Source: Steromphala cineraria (Eukaryota; Mollusca; Gastropoda; Trochida; Trochidae). Taken from it: a DNA stretch of 64,000 bases. The stretch is taken from NCBI GenBank assembly GCA_916613615.1, contig OU744721.1, forward strand, positions 84,139,060-84,203,059. The letters run 5' to 3'. Below are positions 46,315 through 59,958 of the stretch, in pieces. Under the pieces are notes generated by a model. It was not told the DNA's origin, did no database searches, and worked only from the letters and a program-made list of their open reading frames with translations. How positions within the stretch are numbered: position 1 is the first letter of the stretch; each line of letters begins with the position of its first letter. Made by a program: the position numbers and the translations under genes.

Positions 46315-47495
46315 CACTGGGCATGACACGCCCTCTGTTGATGCGTGTCAAAACCTTCTCAAATGTGCAGTTGCACTGATTGGCCTGGAATCCAACGCTA
46401 GGTCCTGCCACTGGATATGTCATTTACAAGGCAATCAACATTCACTTAACTGTGTACACATGGATGACAAATATCAACCTTGCTAGCAAGCATACCTTTT
46501 CCCATTTTTGTTGATTATTCTTTTTAATTCACTGACGGATAACTTTGCGTACTTTGAGTTAGAATGTCTGAACTTATGATAGTTACAGTAGATTGTACAA
46601 ACAAACTACTCAGAGATAATCTTGCCCAAATTTGAAAATGCACATGTCAGATATCTCTTGAGTTGTACTGATTGAGTCAGACAATGTTTGTTTAACTGTC
46701 ATTGTTTAACTAAAAAAAATACAGTAATAGTTTTTCTCAGTGTCTGGAGAAGAAATTATTGAGTTATTAGATTTTTGTCATGGCTATGTGGTTGACTTTG
46801 AATTACAAATGGGTGTAACTGTATGAATTATATTTTGTGTTGAATTTTCATTAGCATTCAAATATTTCTGTCGAGGACTATTTCATTGACACTAAAAAAT
46901 GAATGTCTGAAGCCTTCTGTTTAAATACAAAGAGGGAAAACAGAGAAATCACAGGAATTTCAAGTCTCTAGAAATGAAGACTTGTCTTCCGCGTTGTGTA
47001 TTTAACAATTATTAGCCTTATCACAAAGAAATCTTCACACAATAGCAGTGATCTGAGAAGCCAGCGCTTGGAAATGCTGTATGGGCCGAACATAAAATTT
47101 TCAAATGCTGATTTTTGTTAAAGCGATTGTTGCTTCCAAGATACGTTTTATTATGTTTAAAAAATTGAACTGAGTTATTATGAAGATTTTGTTCAGATCA
47201 TGCTAAATTTTGGATGTTAAGTGTAGTGTGATTTTTTGGTTTAAGTAATTTTTGGAAAGATGTGTGACAAGTTAAAATCAAGACATTTGATGAATGTATT
47301 TCAAAGGGCTTATGGGCAATTACCTTTATTTTGGGGGAGGGGTGGAAGTTGGTGTGCCTTTTGCAGGTGCGAGTTTTAGTGATGTAGTGGCATTGATTCA
47401 AGTCATCTTTTGTGATATTTGTAAGCTCTGAGAAGAGCTGTTTAGTGTTGAAAACACTAGTTTGGAAGAACTGCATGTTGCATGTTCTTGAGTAT

Positions 47496-47807
47496 CTAGT
47501 ATTCCATCTCTTCACTGTCATACTCCTCAGAGTCCGACTGGCTGTTGACAGACACATAGTATCTGAGTTCGGCAATCTTCTCAGCCTTTCCACAAGCATA
47601 CTCGTATTATCCATTGCGGACACCTTCAACTGTTGCCATTCTAAGTCGTAAGTTGTATCTGAATGAACGGTGGTTTTCTTGGCGAGCTTTGTCATAACGT
47701 TTCTGAAGACCTTCCAAGCGGTCGTTGAGGAGGACGACCTGTTCACATGCCTTCTTGAAGCGAGTCTCGGTCTCGTAGAGTTGAGCGTACAGGTGAAACT
47801 TCTCCAT
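47496..47807 (-). pseudogene. Array gene copy 27, nonsense at codon 67
   Basis: TAC changed to TAA at Tyr67, next to the Ala66 to Gly change shared with copy 25. Translation would stop after residue 66. Stem-loop 47424-47439, TATA 47867-47873. It belongs to a two-unit duplicate of the region around copies 24-25. Confidence 0.76.
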
Positions 47808-49053
47808 GGTATTGATAGTAGAAGCGATTCAGAAGATCTGATGCCAAATCCATCAGGCCACGGCCATTTTATACACTGGCCATGACACGCCCTCTGTTGA
47901 TGCGTGTCAAAACCTTCTCAAATGTGCAGTTGCACTGATTGGCCTGGAATCCAACGCTAGGTCCTGCCACTGGATATGTCAATTACAAGGCAATCAACAT
48001 TCACTTAACTGTGTACACATGGATGACAAATATCAACCTTGCTAGCAAGCATACCTTTTCCCATTTTTGTTGATTATTCTTTTTAATTCACTGACGGATA
48101 ACTTTGCGTACTTTGAGTTAGAATGTCTGAACTTATGATAGTTACAGTAGATTGTACAAACAAACTACTCAGAGATAATCTTGGCCAAATTTGAAAATGC
48201 ACATGTCAGATATCTCTTGAGTTGTACTGATTGAGTCAGACAATGTTTGTTTAACTGTCATTGTTTAACTAGAAAAAATACAGTAATAGTTTTCTCAGTG
48301 TCTGGAGAAGAAATTATTGAGTTATTAGATTTTTGTCATGGCTATGTGGTTGACTTTGAATTACAAATGGGTGTAACTGTATGAATTATATTTTGTGTTG
48401 AATTTTCATTAGCATTCAAATATTTCTGTCGAGGACTATTTCATTGACACTAAAAAATGAATGTCTGAAGCCTTCTGTTTAAATACAAAGAGGGAAAACA
48501 GAGAAATCACAGGAATTTCAAGTCTCCAGAAATGAAGACTTGTCTTCCGCGTTGTGTATTTAACAATTATTAGCCTTATCACAAAGAAATCTTCACACAA
48601 TAGCAGTGATCTGAGAAGCCAGCGCTTGGAAATGCTGTATGGGCCGAACATAAAATTTTCAAATGCTGATTTTTGTTAAAGCGATTGTTGCTTCCAAGAT
48701 ACTTTTTATTATGTTTAAAAAATTGAACTGAGTTATTATGAAGATTTTGTTCAGATCATGCTAAATTTTGGATGTTAAGTGTAGTGTGATTTTTTGGTTT
48801 AAGTAATTTTTGGAAAGATGTGTGACAAGTTAAAATCAAGACATTTGATGAATGTATTTCAAAGGGCTTATGGGCAATTACCTTTATTTTGGGGGAGGGG
48901 TGGAAGTTGGTGTGCCTTTTGCAGGTGCGAGTTTTAGTGATGTAGTGGCATTGATTCAAGTCATCTTTTGTGATATTTGTAAGCTCTGAGAAGAGCTGTT
49001 TAGTGTTGAAAACACTAGTTTGGAAGAACTGCATGTTGCATGTTCTTGAGTAT

Positions 49054-49365
49054 CTAGTATTCCATCTCTTCACTGTCATACTCCTCAGAGTCCGACTGGC
49101 TGTTGACAGACACATAGTATCTGAGTTCGGCAATCTTCTCAGCCTTTCCACAAGCATACTCGTAGTATGCATTGCGGACACCTTCAACTGTTGCCATTCT
49201 AAGTCGTAGGTTGTATCTGAATGAACGGTGGTTTTCTTGGCGAGCTTTGTCATAACGTTTCTGAAGACCTTCCAAGCGGTCGTTGAGGAGGACGACCTGT
49301 TCACATGCCTTCTTGAAGCGAGTCTCGGTCTCGTAGAGTTGAGCGTACAGGTGAAACTTCTCCAT
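49054..49365 (-). CDS. Array gene copy 28: 103-residue coiled-coil/acidic-tail protein
   Basis: Intact, Gln43. Stem-loop 48982-48997, TATA 49425-49431. Confidence 0.75.
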   Translation of the reverse strand: MEKFHLYAQLYETETRFKKACEQVVLLNDRLEGLQKRYDKARQENHRSFRYNLRLRMATVEGVRNAYYEYACGKAEKIAELRYYVSVNSQSDSEEYDSEEMEY

Positions 49366-50611
49366 GGTATTGATAGTAGAAGCGATTCAGAAGATCTGAT
49401 GCCAAATCCATCAGGCCACGGCCATTTTATACACTGGCCATGACACGCCCTCTGTTGATGCGTGTCAAAACCTTTTCAAATGTGCAGTTGCACTGATTGG
49501 CCTGGAATCCAACGCTAGGTCCTGCCACTGGATATGTCAATTACAAGGCAATCAACATTCACTTAACTGTGTACACATGGATGACAAATATCAACCTTGC
49601 TAGCAAGCATACCTTTTCCCATTTTTGTTGATTATTCTTTTTAATTCACTGACGGATAACTTTGCGTACTTTGAGTTAGAATGTCTGAACTTATGATAGT
49701 TACAGTAGATTGTACAAACAAACTACTCAGAGATAATCTTGGCCAAATTTGAAAATGCACATGTCAGATATCTCTTGAGTTGTACTGATTGAGTCAGACA
49801 ATGTTTGTTTAACTGTCATTGTTTAACTAGAAAAAATACAGTAATAGTTTTCTCAGTGTCTGGAGAAGAAATTATTGAGTTATTAGATTTTTGTCATGGC
49901 TATGTGGTTGACTTTGAATTACAAATGGGTGTAACTGTATGAATTATATTTTGTGTTGAATTTTCATTAGCATTCAAATATTTCTGTCGAGGACTATTTC
50001 ATTGACACTAAAAAATGAATGTCTGAAGCCTTCTGTTTAAATAAAAAGAGGGAAAACAGAGAAATCACAGGAATTTCAAGTCTCCAGAAATGAAGACTTG
50101 TCTTCCGCGTTGTGTATTTAACAATTATTAGCCTTATCACAAAGAAATCTTCACACAATAGCAGTGATCTGAGAAGCCAGCGCTTGGAAATGCTGTATGG
50201 GCCGAACATAAAATTTTCAAATGCTGATTTTTGTTAAAGCGATTGTTGCTTCCAAGATACTTTTTATTATGTTTAAAAAATTGAACTGAGTTATTATGAA
50301 GATTTTGTTCAGATCATGCTAAATTTTGTATGTTAAGTGTAGTGTGATTTTTTGGTTTAAGTAATTTTTGGAAAGATGTGTGACAAGTTAAAATCAAGAC
50401 ATTTGATGAATGTATTTCAAAGGGCTTATGGGCAATTACCTTTATTTTGGGGGAGGGGTGGAAGTTGGTGTGCCTTTTGCAGGTGCGAGTTTTAGTGATG
50501 TAGTGGCTTTGATTCAAGTCATCTTTTGTGATATTTGTAAGCTCTGAGAAGAGCTGTTTAGTGTTGAAAACACTAGTTTGGAAGAACTGCATGTTGCATG
50601 TTCTTGAGTAT

Positions 50612-50923
50612 CTAGTATTCCATCTCTTCACTGTCATACTCCTCAGAGTCCGACTGGCTGTTGACAGACACATAGTATCTGAGTTCGGCAATCTTCTCAG
50701 CCTTTCCACAAGCATACTCGTAGTATGCATTGCGGACACCTTCAACTGTTGCCATTCTAAGTCGTAGGTTGTATCTGAATGAACGGTGGTTTTCTTGGCG
50801 AGCTTTGTCATAACGTTTCTGAAGACCTTCCAAGCGGTCGTTGAGGAGGACGACCTGTTCACATGCCTTCTTGAAGCGAGTCTCGGTCTCGTAGAGTTGA
50901 GCGTACAGGTGAAACTTCTCCAT
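50612..50923 (-). CDS. Array gene copy 29: 103-residue coiled-coil/acidic-tail protein
   Basis: Intact, Gln43. Stem-loop 50540-50555, TATA 50983-50989. Its unit is a member of the three-unit repeat, matching copy 32 at 4674 bp. Confidence 0.75.
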   Translation of the reverse strand: MEKFHLYAQLYETETRFKKACEQVVLLNDRLEGLQKRYDKARQENHRSFRYNLRLRMATVEGVRNAYYEYACGKAEKIAELRYYVSVNSQSDSEEYDSEEMEY

Positions 50924-52169
50924 GGTATTGATAGTAGAAGCGATTCAGAAGATCTGATGCCAAATCCATCAGGCCACGGCCATTTTATACACTGGCCATG
51001 ACACGCCCTCTGTTGATGCGTGTCAAAACCTTCTCAAATGTGCAGTTGCACTGATTGGCCTGGAATCCAACGCTAGGTCCTGCCACTGGATATGTCAATT
51101 ACAAGGCAATCAACATTCACTTAACTGTGTACACATGGATGACAAATATCAACCTTGCTAGCAAGCATACCTTTTCCCATTTTTGTTGATTATTCTTTTT
51201 AATTCACTGACGGATAACTTTGCGTACTTTGAGTTAGAATGTCTGAACTTATGATAGTTACAGTAGATTGTACAAACAAACTACTCAGAGATAATCTTGG
51301 CCAAATTTGAAAATGCACATGTCAGATATCTCTTGAGTTGTACTGATTGAGTCAGACAATGTTTGTTTAACTGTCATTGTTTAACTAGAAAAAATACAGT
51401 AATAGTTTTCTCAGTGTCTGGAGAAGAAATTATTGAGTTATTAGATTTTTGTCATGGCTATGTGGTTGACTTTGAATTACAAATGGGTGTAACTGTATGA
51501 ATTATATTTTGTGTTGAATTTTCATTAGCATTCAAATATTTCTGTCGAGGACTATTTCATTGACACTAAAAAATGAATGTCTGAAGCCTTCTGTTTAAAT
51601 AAAAAGAGGGAAAACACAGAAATCACAGGAATTTCAAGTCTCCAGAAATGAAGACTTGTCTTCCGCGTTGTGTATTTAACAATTATTAGCCTTATCACAA
51701 AGAAATCTTCACACAATAGCAGTGATCTGAGAAGCCAGCGCTTGGAAATGCTGTATGGGCCGAACATAAAATTTTCAAATGCTGATTTTTGTTAAAGCGA
51801 TTGTTGCTTCCAAGATACTTTTTATTATGTTTAAAAAATTGAACTGAGTTATTATGAAGATTTTGTTCAGATCATGCTAAATTTTGTATGTTAAGTGTAG
51901 TGTGATTTTTTGGTTTAAGTAATTTTTGGAAAGATGTGTGACAAGTTAAAATCAAGACATTTGATGAATGTATTTCAAAGGGCTTATGGGCAATTACCTT
52001 TATTTTGGGGGAGGGGTGGAAGTTGGTGTGCCTTTTGCAGGTGCGAGTTTTAGTGATGTAGTGGCTTTGATTCAAGTCATCTTTTGTGATATTTGTAAGC
52101 TCTGAGAAGAGCTGTTTAGTGTTGAAAACACTAGTTTGGAAGAACTGCATGTTGCATGTTCTTGAGTAT

Positions 52170-52481
52170 CTAGTATTCCATCTCTTCACTGTCATACTCC
52201 TCAGAGTCCGACTGGCTGTTGACAGACACATAGTATCTGAGTTCGGCAATCTTCTCAGCCTTTCCACAAGCATACTCGTAGTATGCATTGCGGACACCTT
52301 CAACTGTTGCCATTCTAAGTCGTAAGTTGTATCTGAATGAACGGTGGTTTTCTTGGCGAGCTTTGTCATAACGTTTCTGAAGACCTTCCAAGCGGTCGTT
52401 GAGGAGGACGACCTGTTCACATGCCTTCTTGAAGCGAGTCTCGGTCTCGTAGAGTTGAGCGTACAGGTGAAACTTCTCCAT
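52170..52481 (-). CDS. Array gene copy 30: 103-residue coiled-coil/acidic-tail protein
   Basis: Intact, Gln43, with the GTCGTAAGTTG marker. Stem-loop 52098-52113, TATA 52541-52547. Matches copy 33 at 4674 bp. Confidence 0.75.
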   Translation of the reverse strand: MEKFHLYAQLYETETRFKKACEQVVLLNDRLEGLQKRYDKARQENHRSFRYNLRLRMATVEGVRNAYYEYACGKAEKIAELRYYVSVNSQSDSEEYDSEEMEY

Positions 52482-53727
52482 GGTATTGATAGTAGAAGCG
52501 ATTCAGAAGATCTGATGCCAAATCCATCAGGCCACGGCCATTTTATACACTGGCCATGACACGCCCTCTGTTGATGCGTGTCAAAACCTTTTCAAATGTG
52601 CAGTTGCACTGATTGGCCTGGAATCCAACGCTAGGTCCTGCCACTGGATATGTCAATTACAAGGCAATCAACATTCACTTAACTGTGTACACATGGATGA
52701 CAAATATCAACCTTGCTAGCAAGCATACCTTTTCCCATTTTTGTTGATTATTCTTTTTAATTCACTGACGGATAACTTTGCGTACTTTGAGTTAGAATGT
52801 CTGAACTTATGATAGTTACAGTAGATTGTACAAACAAACTACTCAGAGATAATCTTGGCCAAATTTGAAAATGCACATGTCAGATATCTCTTGAGTTGTA
52901 CTGATTGAGTCAGACAATGTTTGTTTAACTGTCATTGTTTAACTAGAAAAAATACAGTAATAGTTTTCTCAGTGTCTGGAGAAGAAATTATTGAGTTATT
53001 AGATTTTTGTCATGGCTATGTGGTTGACTTTGAATTACAAATGGGTGTAACTGTATGAATTATATTTTGTGTTGAATTTTCATTAGCATTCAAATATTTC
53101 TGTCGAGGATTATTTCATTGACACTAAAAAATGAATGTCTGAAGCCTTCTGTTTAAATACAAAGAGGGAAAACAGAGAAATCACAGGAATTTCAAGTCTC
53201 CAGAAATGAAGACTTGTCTTCCGTGTTGTGTATTTAACAATTATTAGCCTTATCACAAAGAAATCTTCACACAATAACAGTGATCTGAGAAGCCAGCGCT
53301 TGCAAATGCTGTATGGGCCGAACATAAAATTTTCAAATGCTGATTTTTGTTAAAGCGATTGTTGCTTCCAAGATACTTTTTATTATGTTTATAAAATTGA
53401 ACTGAGTTATTATGAAGATTTTGTTCAGATCATGCTAAATTTTGTATGTTAAGTGTAGTGTGATTTTTTGGTTTAAGTAATTTTTGGAAAGATGTGTGAC
53501 AAGTTAAAATCAAGACATTTGATGAATGTATTTCAAAGGGCTTATGGGCAATTACCTTTATTTTGGGGGAGGGGTGGAAGTTGGTGTGCCTTTTGCAGGT
53601 GCGAGTTTTAGTGATGTAGTGGCATTGATTCAAGTCATCTTTTGTGATATTTGTAAGCTCTGAGAAGAGCTGTTTAGTGTTGAAAACACTAGTTTGGAAG
53701 AACTGCATGTTGCATGTTCTTGAGTAT

Positions 53728-54039
53728 CTAGTATTCCATCTCTTCACTGTCATACTCCTCAGAGTCCGACTGGCTGTTGACAGACACATAGTATCTGAGT
53801 TCGGCAATCTTCTCAGCCTTTCCACAAGCATACTCGTAGTATGCATTGCGGACACCTTCAACTGTTGCCATTCTAAGTCGTAGGTTGTATCTGAATGAAC
53901 GGTGGTTTTCTTGGCGAGCTTTGTCATAACGTTTCTGAAGACCTTCCAAGCGGTCGTTGAGGAGGACGACCTGTTCACATGCCTTCTTGAAGCGAGTCTC
54001 GGTCTCGTAGAGTTGAGCGTACAGGTGAAACTTCTCCAT
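53728..54039 (-). CDS. Array gene copy 31: 103-residue coiled-coil/acidic-tail protein
   Basis: Intact, Gln43. Stem-loop 53656-53671, TATA 54099-54105. Its 3' flanking spacer carries the markers GAGGATTATTTC, CCGTGTTG and ACAATAACAG, repeated at copies 34 and 37. Confidence 0.75.
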   Translation of the reverse strand: MEKFHLYAQLYETETRFKKACEQVVLLNDRLEGLQKRYDKARQENHRSFRYNLRLRMATVEGVRNAYYEYACGKAEKIAELRYYVSVNSQSDSEEYDSEEMEY

Positions 54040-55285
54040 GGTATTGATAGTAGAAGCGATTCAGAAGATCTGATGCCAAATCCATCAGGCCACGGCCATT
54101 TTATACACTGGCCATGACACGCCCTCTGTTGATGCGTGTCAAAACCTTTTCAAATGTGCAGTTGCACTGATTGGCCTGGAATCCAACGCTAGGTCCTGCC
54201 ACTGGATATGTCAATTACAAGGCAATCAACATTCACTTAACTGTGTACACATGGATGACAAATATCAACCTTGCTAGCAAGCATACCTTTTCCCATTTTT
54301 GTTGATTATTCTTTTTAATTCACTGACGGATAACTTTGCGTACTTTGAGTTAGAATGTCTGAACTTATGATAGTTACAGTAGATTGTACAAACAAACTAC
54401 TCAGAGATAATCTTGGCCAAATTTGAAAATGCACATGTCAGATATCTCTTGAGTTGTACTGATTGAGTCAGACAATGTTTGTTTAACTGTCATTGTTTAA
54501 CTAGAAAAAATACAGTAATAGTTTTCTCAGTGTCTGGAGAAGAAATTATTGAGTTATTAGATTTTTGTCATGGCTATGTGGTTGACTTTGAATTACAAAT
54601 GGGTGTAACTGTATGAATTATATTTTGTGTTGAATTTTCATTAGCATTCAAATATTTCTGTCGAGGACTATTTCATTGACACTAAAAAATGAATGTCTGA
54701 AGCCTTCTGTTTAAATAAAAAGAGGGAAAACAGAGAAATCACAGGAATTTCAAGTCTCCAGAAATGAAGACTTGTCTTCCGCGTTGTGTATTTAACAATT
54801 ATTAGCCTTATCACAAAGAAATCTTCACACAATAGCAGTGATCTGAGAAGCCAGCGCTTGGAAATGCTGTATGGGCCGAACATAAAATTTTCAAATGCTG
54901 ATTTTTGTTAAAGCGATTGTTGCTTCCAAGATACTTTTTATTATGTTTAAAAAATTGAACTGAGTTATTATGAAGATTTTGTTCAGATCATGCTAAATTT
55001 TGTATGTTAAGTGTAGTGTGATTTTTTGGTTTAAGTAATTTTTGGAAAGATGTGTGACAAGTTAAAATCAAGACATTTGATGAATGTATTTCAAAGGGCT
55101 TATGGGCAATTACCTTTATTTTGGGGGAGGGGTGGAAGTTGGTGTGCCTTTTGCAGGTGCGAGTTTTAGTGATGTAGTGGCTTTGATTCAAGTCATCTTT
55201 TGTGATATTTGTAAGCTCTGAGAAGAGCTGTTTAGTGTTGAAAACACTAGTTTGGAAGAACTGCATGTTGCATGTTCTTGAGTAT

Positions 55286-55597
55286 CTAGTATTCCATCTC
55301 TTCACTGTCATACTCCTCAGAGTCCGACTGGCTGTTGACAGACACATAGTATCTGAGTTCGGCAATCTTCTCAGCCTTTCCACAAGCATACTCGTAGTAT
55401 GCATTGCGGACACCTTCAACTGTTGCCATTCTAAGTCGTAGGTTGTATCTGAATGAACGGTGGTTTTCTTGGCGAGCTTTGTCATAACGTTTCTGAAGAC
55501 CTTCCAAGCGGTCGTTGAGGAGGACGACCTGTTCACATGCCTTCTTGAAGCGAGTCTCGGTCTCGTAGAGTTGAGCGTACAGGTGAAATTTCTCCAT
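55286..55597 (-). CDS. Array gene copy 32: 103-residue coiled-coil/acidic-tail protein
   Basis: Intact, Gln43, with a silent Phe4 codon change. Stem-loop 55214-55229, TATA 55657-55663. Confidence 0.75.
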   Translation of the reverse strand: MEKFHLYAQLYETETRFKKACEQVVLLNDRLEGLQKRYDKARQENHRSFRYNLRLRMATVEGVRNAYYEYACGKAEKIAELRYYVSVNSQSDSEEYDSEEMEY

Positions 55598-56843
55598 GGT
55601 ATTGATAGTAGAAGCGATTCAGAAGATCAGATGCCAAATCCATCAGGCCACGGCCATTTTATACACTGGCCATGACACGCCCTCTGTTGATGCGTGTCAA
55701 AACCTTCTCAAATGTGCAGTTGCACTGATTGGCCTGGAATCCAACGCTAGGTCCTGCCACTGGATATGTCAATTACAAGGCAATCAACATTCACTTAACT
55801 GTGTACACATGGATGACAAATATCAACCTTGCTAGCAAGTATACCTTTTCCCATTTTTGTTGATTATTCTTTTTAATTCACTGACGGATAACTTTGCGTA
55901 CTTTGAGTTAGAATGTCTGAACTTATGATAGTTACAGTAGATTGTACAAACAAACTACTCAGAGATAATCTTGGCCAAATTTGAAAATGCACATGTCAGA
56001 TATCTCTTGAGTTGTACTGATTGAGTCAGACAATGTTTGTTTAACTGTCATTGTTTAACTAGAAAAAATACAGTAATAGTTTTCTCAGTGTCTGGAGAAG
56101 AAATTATTGAGTTATTAGATTTTTGTCATGGCTATGTGGTTGACTTTGAATTACAAATGGGTGTAACTGTATGAATTATATTTTGTGTTGAATTTTCATT
56201 AGCATTCAAATATTTCTGTCGAGGACTATTTCATTGACACTAAAAAATGAATGTCTGAAGCCTTCTGTTTAAATAAAAAGAGGGAAAACACAGAAATCAC
56301 AGGAATTTCAAGTCTCCAGAAATGAAGACTTGTCTTCCGCGTTGTGTATTTAACAATTATTAGCCTTATCACAAAGAAATCTTCACACAATAGCAGTGAT
56401 CTGAGAAGCCAGCGCTTGGAAATGCTGTATGGGCCGAACATAAAATTTTCAAATGCTGATTTTTGTTAAAGCGATTGTTGCTTCCAAGATACTTTTTATT
56501 ATGTTTAAAAAATTGAACTGAGTTATTATGAAGATTTTGTTCAGATCATGCTAAATTTTGTATGTTAAGTGTAGTGTGATTTTTTGGTTTAAGTAATTTT
56601 TGGAAAGATGTGTGACAAGTTAAAATCAAGACATTTGATGAATGTATTTCAAAGGGCTTATGGGCAATTACCTTTATTTTGGGGGAGGGGTGGAAGTTGG
56701 TGTGCCTTTTGCAGGTGCGAGTTTTAGTGATGTAGTGGCTTTGATTCAAGTCATCTTTTGTGATATTTGTAAGCTCTGAGAAGAGCTGTTTAGTGTTGAA
56801 AACACTAGTTTGGAAGAACTGCATGTTGCATGTTCTTGAGTAT

Positions 56844-57155
56844 CTAGTATTCCATCTCTTCACTGTCATACTCCTCAGAGTCCGACTGGCTGTTGACAGA
56901 CACATAGTATCTGAGTTCGGCAATCTTCTCAGCCTTTCCACAAGCATACTCGTAGTATGCATTGCGGACACCTTCAACTGTTGCCATTCTAAGTCGTAAG
57001 TTGTATCTGAATGAACGGTGGTTTTCTTGGCGAGCTTTGTCATAACGTTTCTGAAGACCTTCCAAGCGGTCGTTGAGGAGGACGACCTGTTCACATGCCT
57101 TCTTGAAGCGAGTCTCGGTCTCGTAGAGTTGAGCGTACAGGTGAAACTTCTCCAT
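56844..57155 (-). CDS. Array gene copy 33: 103-residue coiled-coil/acidic-tail protein
   Basis: Intact, Gln43. Stem-loop 56772-56787, TATA 57215-57221. Confidence 0.75.
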   Translation of the reverse strand: MEKFHLYAQLYETETRFKKACEQVVLLNDRLEGLQKRYDKARQENHRSFRYNLRLRMATVEGVRNAYYEYACGKAEKIAELRYYVSVNSQSDSEEYDSEEMEY

Positions 57156-58401
57156 GGTATTGATAGTAGAAGCGATTCAGAAGATCTGATGCCAAATCCA
57201 TCAGGCCACGGCCATTTTATACACTGGCCATGACACGCCCTCTGTTGATGCGTGTCAAAACCTTTTCAAATGTGCAGTTGCACTGATTGGCCTGGAATCC
57301 AACGCTAGGTCCTGCCACTGGATATGTCAATTACAAGGCAATCAACATTCACTTAACTGTGTACACATGGATGACAAATATCAACCTTGCTAGCAAGCAT
57401 ACCTTTTCCCATTTTTGTTGATTATTCTTTTTAATTCACTGACGGATAACTTTGCGTACTTTGAGTTAGAATGTCTGAACTTATGATAGTTACAGTAGAT
57501 TGTACAAACAAACTACTCAGAGATAATCTTGGCCAAATTTGAAAATGCACATGTCAGATATCTCTTGAGTTGTACTGATTGAGTCAGACAATGTTTGTTT
57601 AACTGTCATTGTTTAACTAGAAAAAATACAGTAATAGTTTTCTCAGTGTCTGGAGAAGAAATTATTGAGTTATTAGATTTTTGTCATGGCTATGTGGTTG
57701 ACTTTGAATTACAAATGGGTGTAACTGTATGAATTATATTTTGTGTTGAATTTTCATTAGCATTCAAATATTTCTGTCGAGGATTATTTCATTGACACTA
57801 AAAAATGAATGTCTGAAGCCTTCTGTTTAAATACAAAGAGGGAAAACAGAGAAATCACAGGAATTTCAAGTCTCCAGAAATGAAGACTTGTCTTCCGTGT
57901 TGTGTATTTAACAATTATTAGCCTTATCACAAAGAAATCTTCACACAATAACAGTGATCTGAGAAGCCAGCGCTTGCAAATGCTGTATGGGCCGAACATA
58001 AAATTTTCAAATGCTGATTTTTGTTAAAGCGATTGTTGCTTCCAAGATACTTTTTATTATGTTTATAAAATTGAACTGAGTTATTATGAAGATTTTGTTC
58101 AGATCATGCTAAATTTTGTATGTTAAGTGTAGTGTGATTTTTTGGTTTAAGTAATTTTTGGAAAGATGTGTGACAAGTTAAAATCAAGACATTTGATGAA
58201 TGTATTTCAAAGGGCTTATGGGCAATTACCTTTATTTTGGGGGAGGGGTGGAAGTTGGTGTGCCTTTTGCAGGTGCGAGTTTTAGTGATGTAGTGGCATT
58301 GATTCAAGTCATCTTTTGTGATATTTGTAAGCTCTGAGAAGAGCTGTTTAGTGTTGAAAACACTAGTTTGGAAGAACTGCATGTTGCATGTTCTTGAGTA
58401 T

Positions 58402-58713
58402 CTAGTATTCCATCTCTTCACTGTCATACTCCTCAGAGTCCGACTGGCTGTTGACAGACACATAGTATCTGAGTTCGGCAATCTTCTCAGCCTTTCCACA
58501 AGCATACTCGTAGTATGCATTGCGGACACCTTCAACTGTTGCCATTCTAAGTCGTAGGTTGTATCTGAATGAACGGTGGTTTTCTTGGCGAGCTTTGTCA
58601 TAACGTTTCTGAAGACCTTCCAAGCGGTCGTTGAGGAGGACGACCTGTTCACATGCCTTCTTGAAGCGAGTCTCGGTCTCGTAGAGTTGAGCGTACAGGT
58701 GAAACTTCTCCAT
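58402..58713 (-). CDS. Array gene copy 34: 103-residue coiled-coil/acidic-tail protein
   Basis: Intact, Gln43. Stem-loop 58330-58345, TATA 58773-58779. Confidence 0.75.
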   Translation of the reverse strand: MEKFHLYAQLYETETRFKKACEQVVLLNDRLEGLQKRYDKARQENHRSFRYNLRLRMATVEGVRNAYYEYACGKAEKIAELRYYVSVNSQSDSEEYDSEEMEY

Positions 58714-59958
58714 GGTATTGATAGTAGAAGCGATTCAGAAGATCTGATGCCAAATCCATCAGGCCACGGCCATTTTATACACTGGCCATGACACGCCCTC
58801 TGTTGATGCGTGTCAAAACCTTTTCAAATGTGCAGTTGCACTGATTGGCCTGGAATCCAACGCTAGGTCCTGCCACTGGATATGTCAATTACAAGGCAAT
58901 CAACATTCACTTAACTGTGTACACATGGATGACAAATATCAACCTTGCTAGCAAGCATACCTTTTCCCATTTTTGTTGATTATTCTTTTTAATTCACTGA
59001 CGGATAACTTTGCGTACTTTGAGTTAGAATGTCTGAACTTATGATAGTTACAGTAGATTGTACAAACAAACTACTCAGAGATAATCTTGGCCAAATTTGA
59101 AAATGCACATGTCAGATATCTCTTGAGTTGTACTGATTGAGTCAGACAATGTTTGTTTAACTGTCATTGTTTAACTAGAAAAAAATACAGTAATAGTTTT
59201 CTCTGTCTGGAGAAGAAATTATTGAGTTATTAGATTTTTGTCATGGCTATGTGGTTGACTTTGAATTACAAATGGGTGTAACTGTATGAATTATATTTTG
59301 TGTTGAATTTTCATTAGCATTCAAATATTTCTGTCGAGGACTATTTCATTGACACTAAAAAATGAATGTCTGAAGCCTTCTGTTTAAATACAAAGAGGGA
59401 AAACAGAGAAATCACAGGAATTTCAAGTCTCCAGAAATGAAGACTTGTCTTCCGCGTTGTGTATTTAACAATTATTAGCCTTATCACAAAGAAATCTTCA
59501 CACAATAACAGTGATCTGAGAAGCCAGCGCTTACAAATGCTGTATGGGCCGAACATAAAATTTTCAAATGCTGATTTTTGTTAAAGCGATTGTTGCTTCC
59601 AAGATACTTTTTATTATGTTTAAAAAATTGAACTGAGTTATTATGAAGATTTTGTTCAGATCATGCTAAATTTTGTATGTTAAGTGTAGTGTGATTTTTT
59701 GGTTTAAGTAATTTTTGGAAAGATGTGTGACAAGTTAAAATCAAGACATTTGATGAATGTATTTCAAAGGGCTTATGGGCAATTACCTTTATTTTGGGGG
59801 AGGGGTGGAAGTTGGTGTGCCTTTTGCAGGTGCGAGTTTTAGTGATGTAGTGGCATTGATTCAAGTCATCTTTTGTGATATTTGTAAGCTCTGAGAAGAG
59901 CTGTTTAGTGTTGAAAACACTAGTTTGGAAGAACTGCATGTTGCATGTTCTTGAGTAT

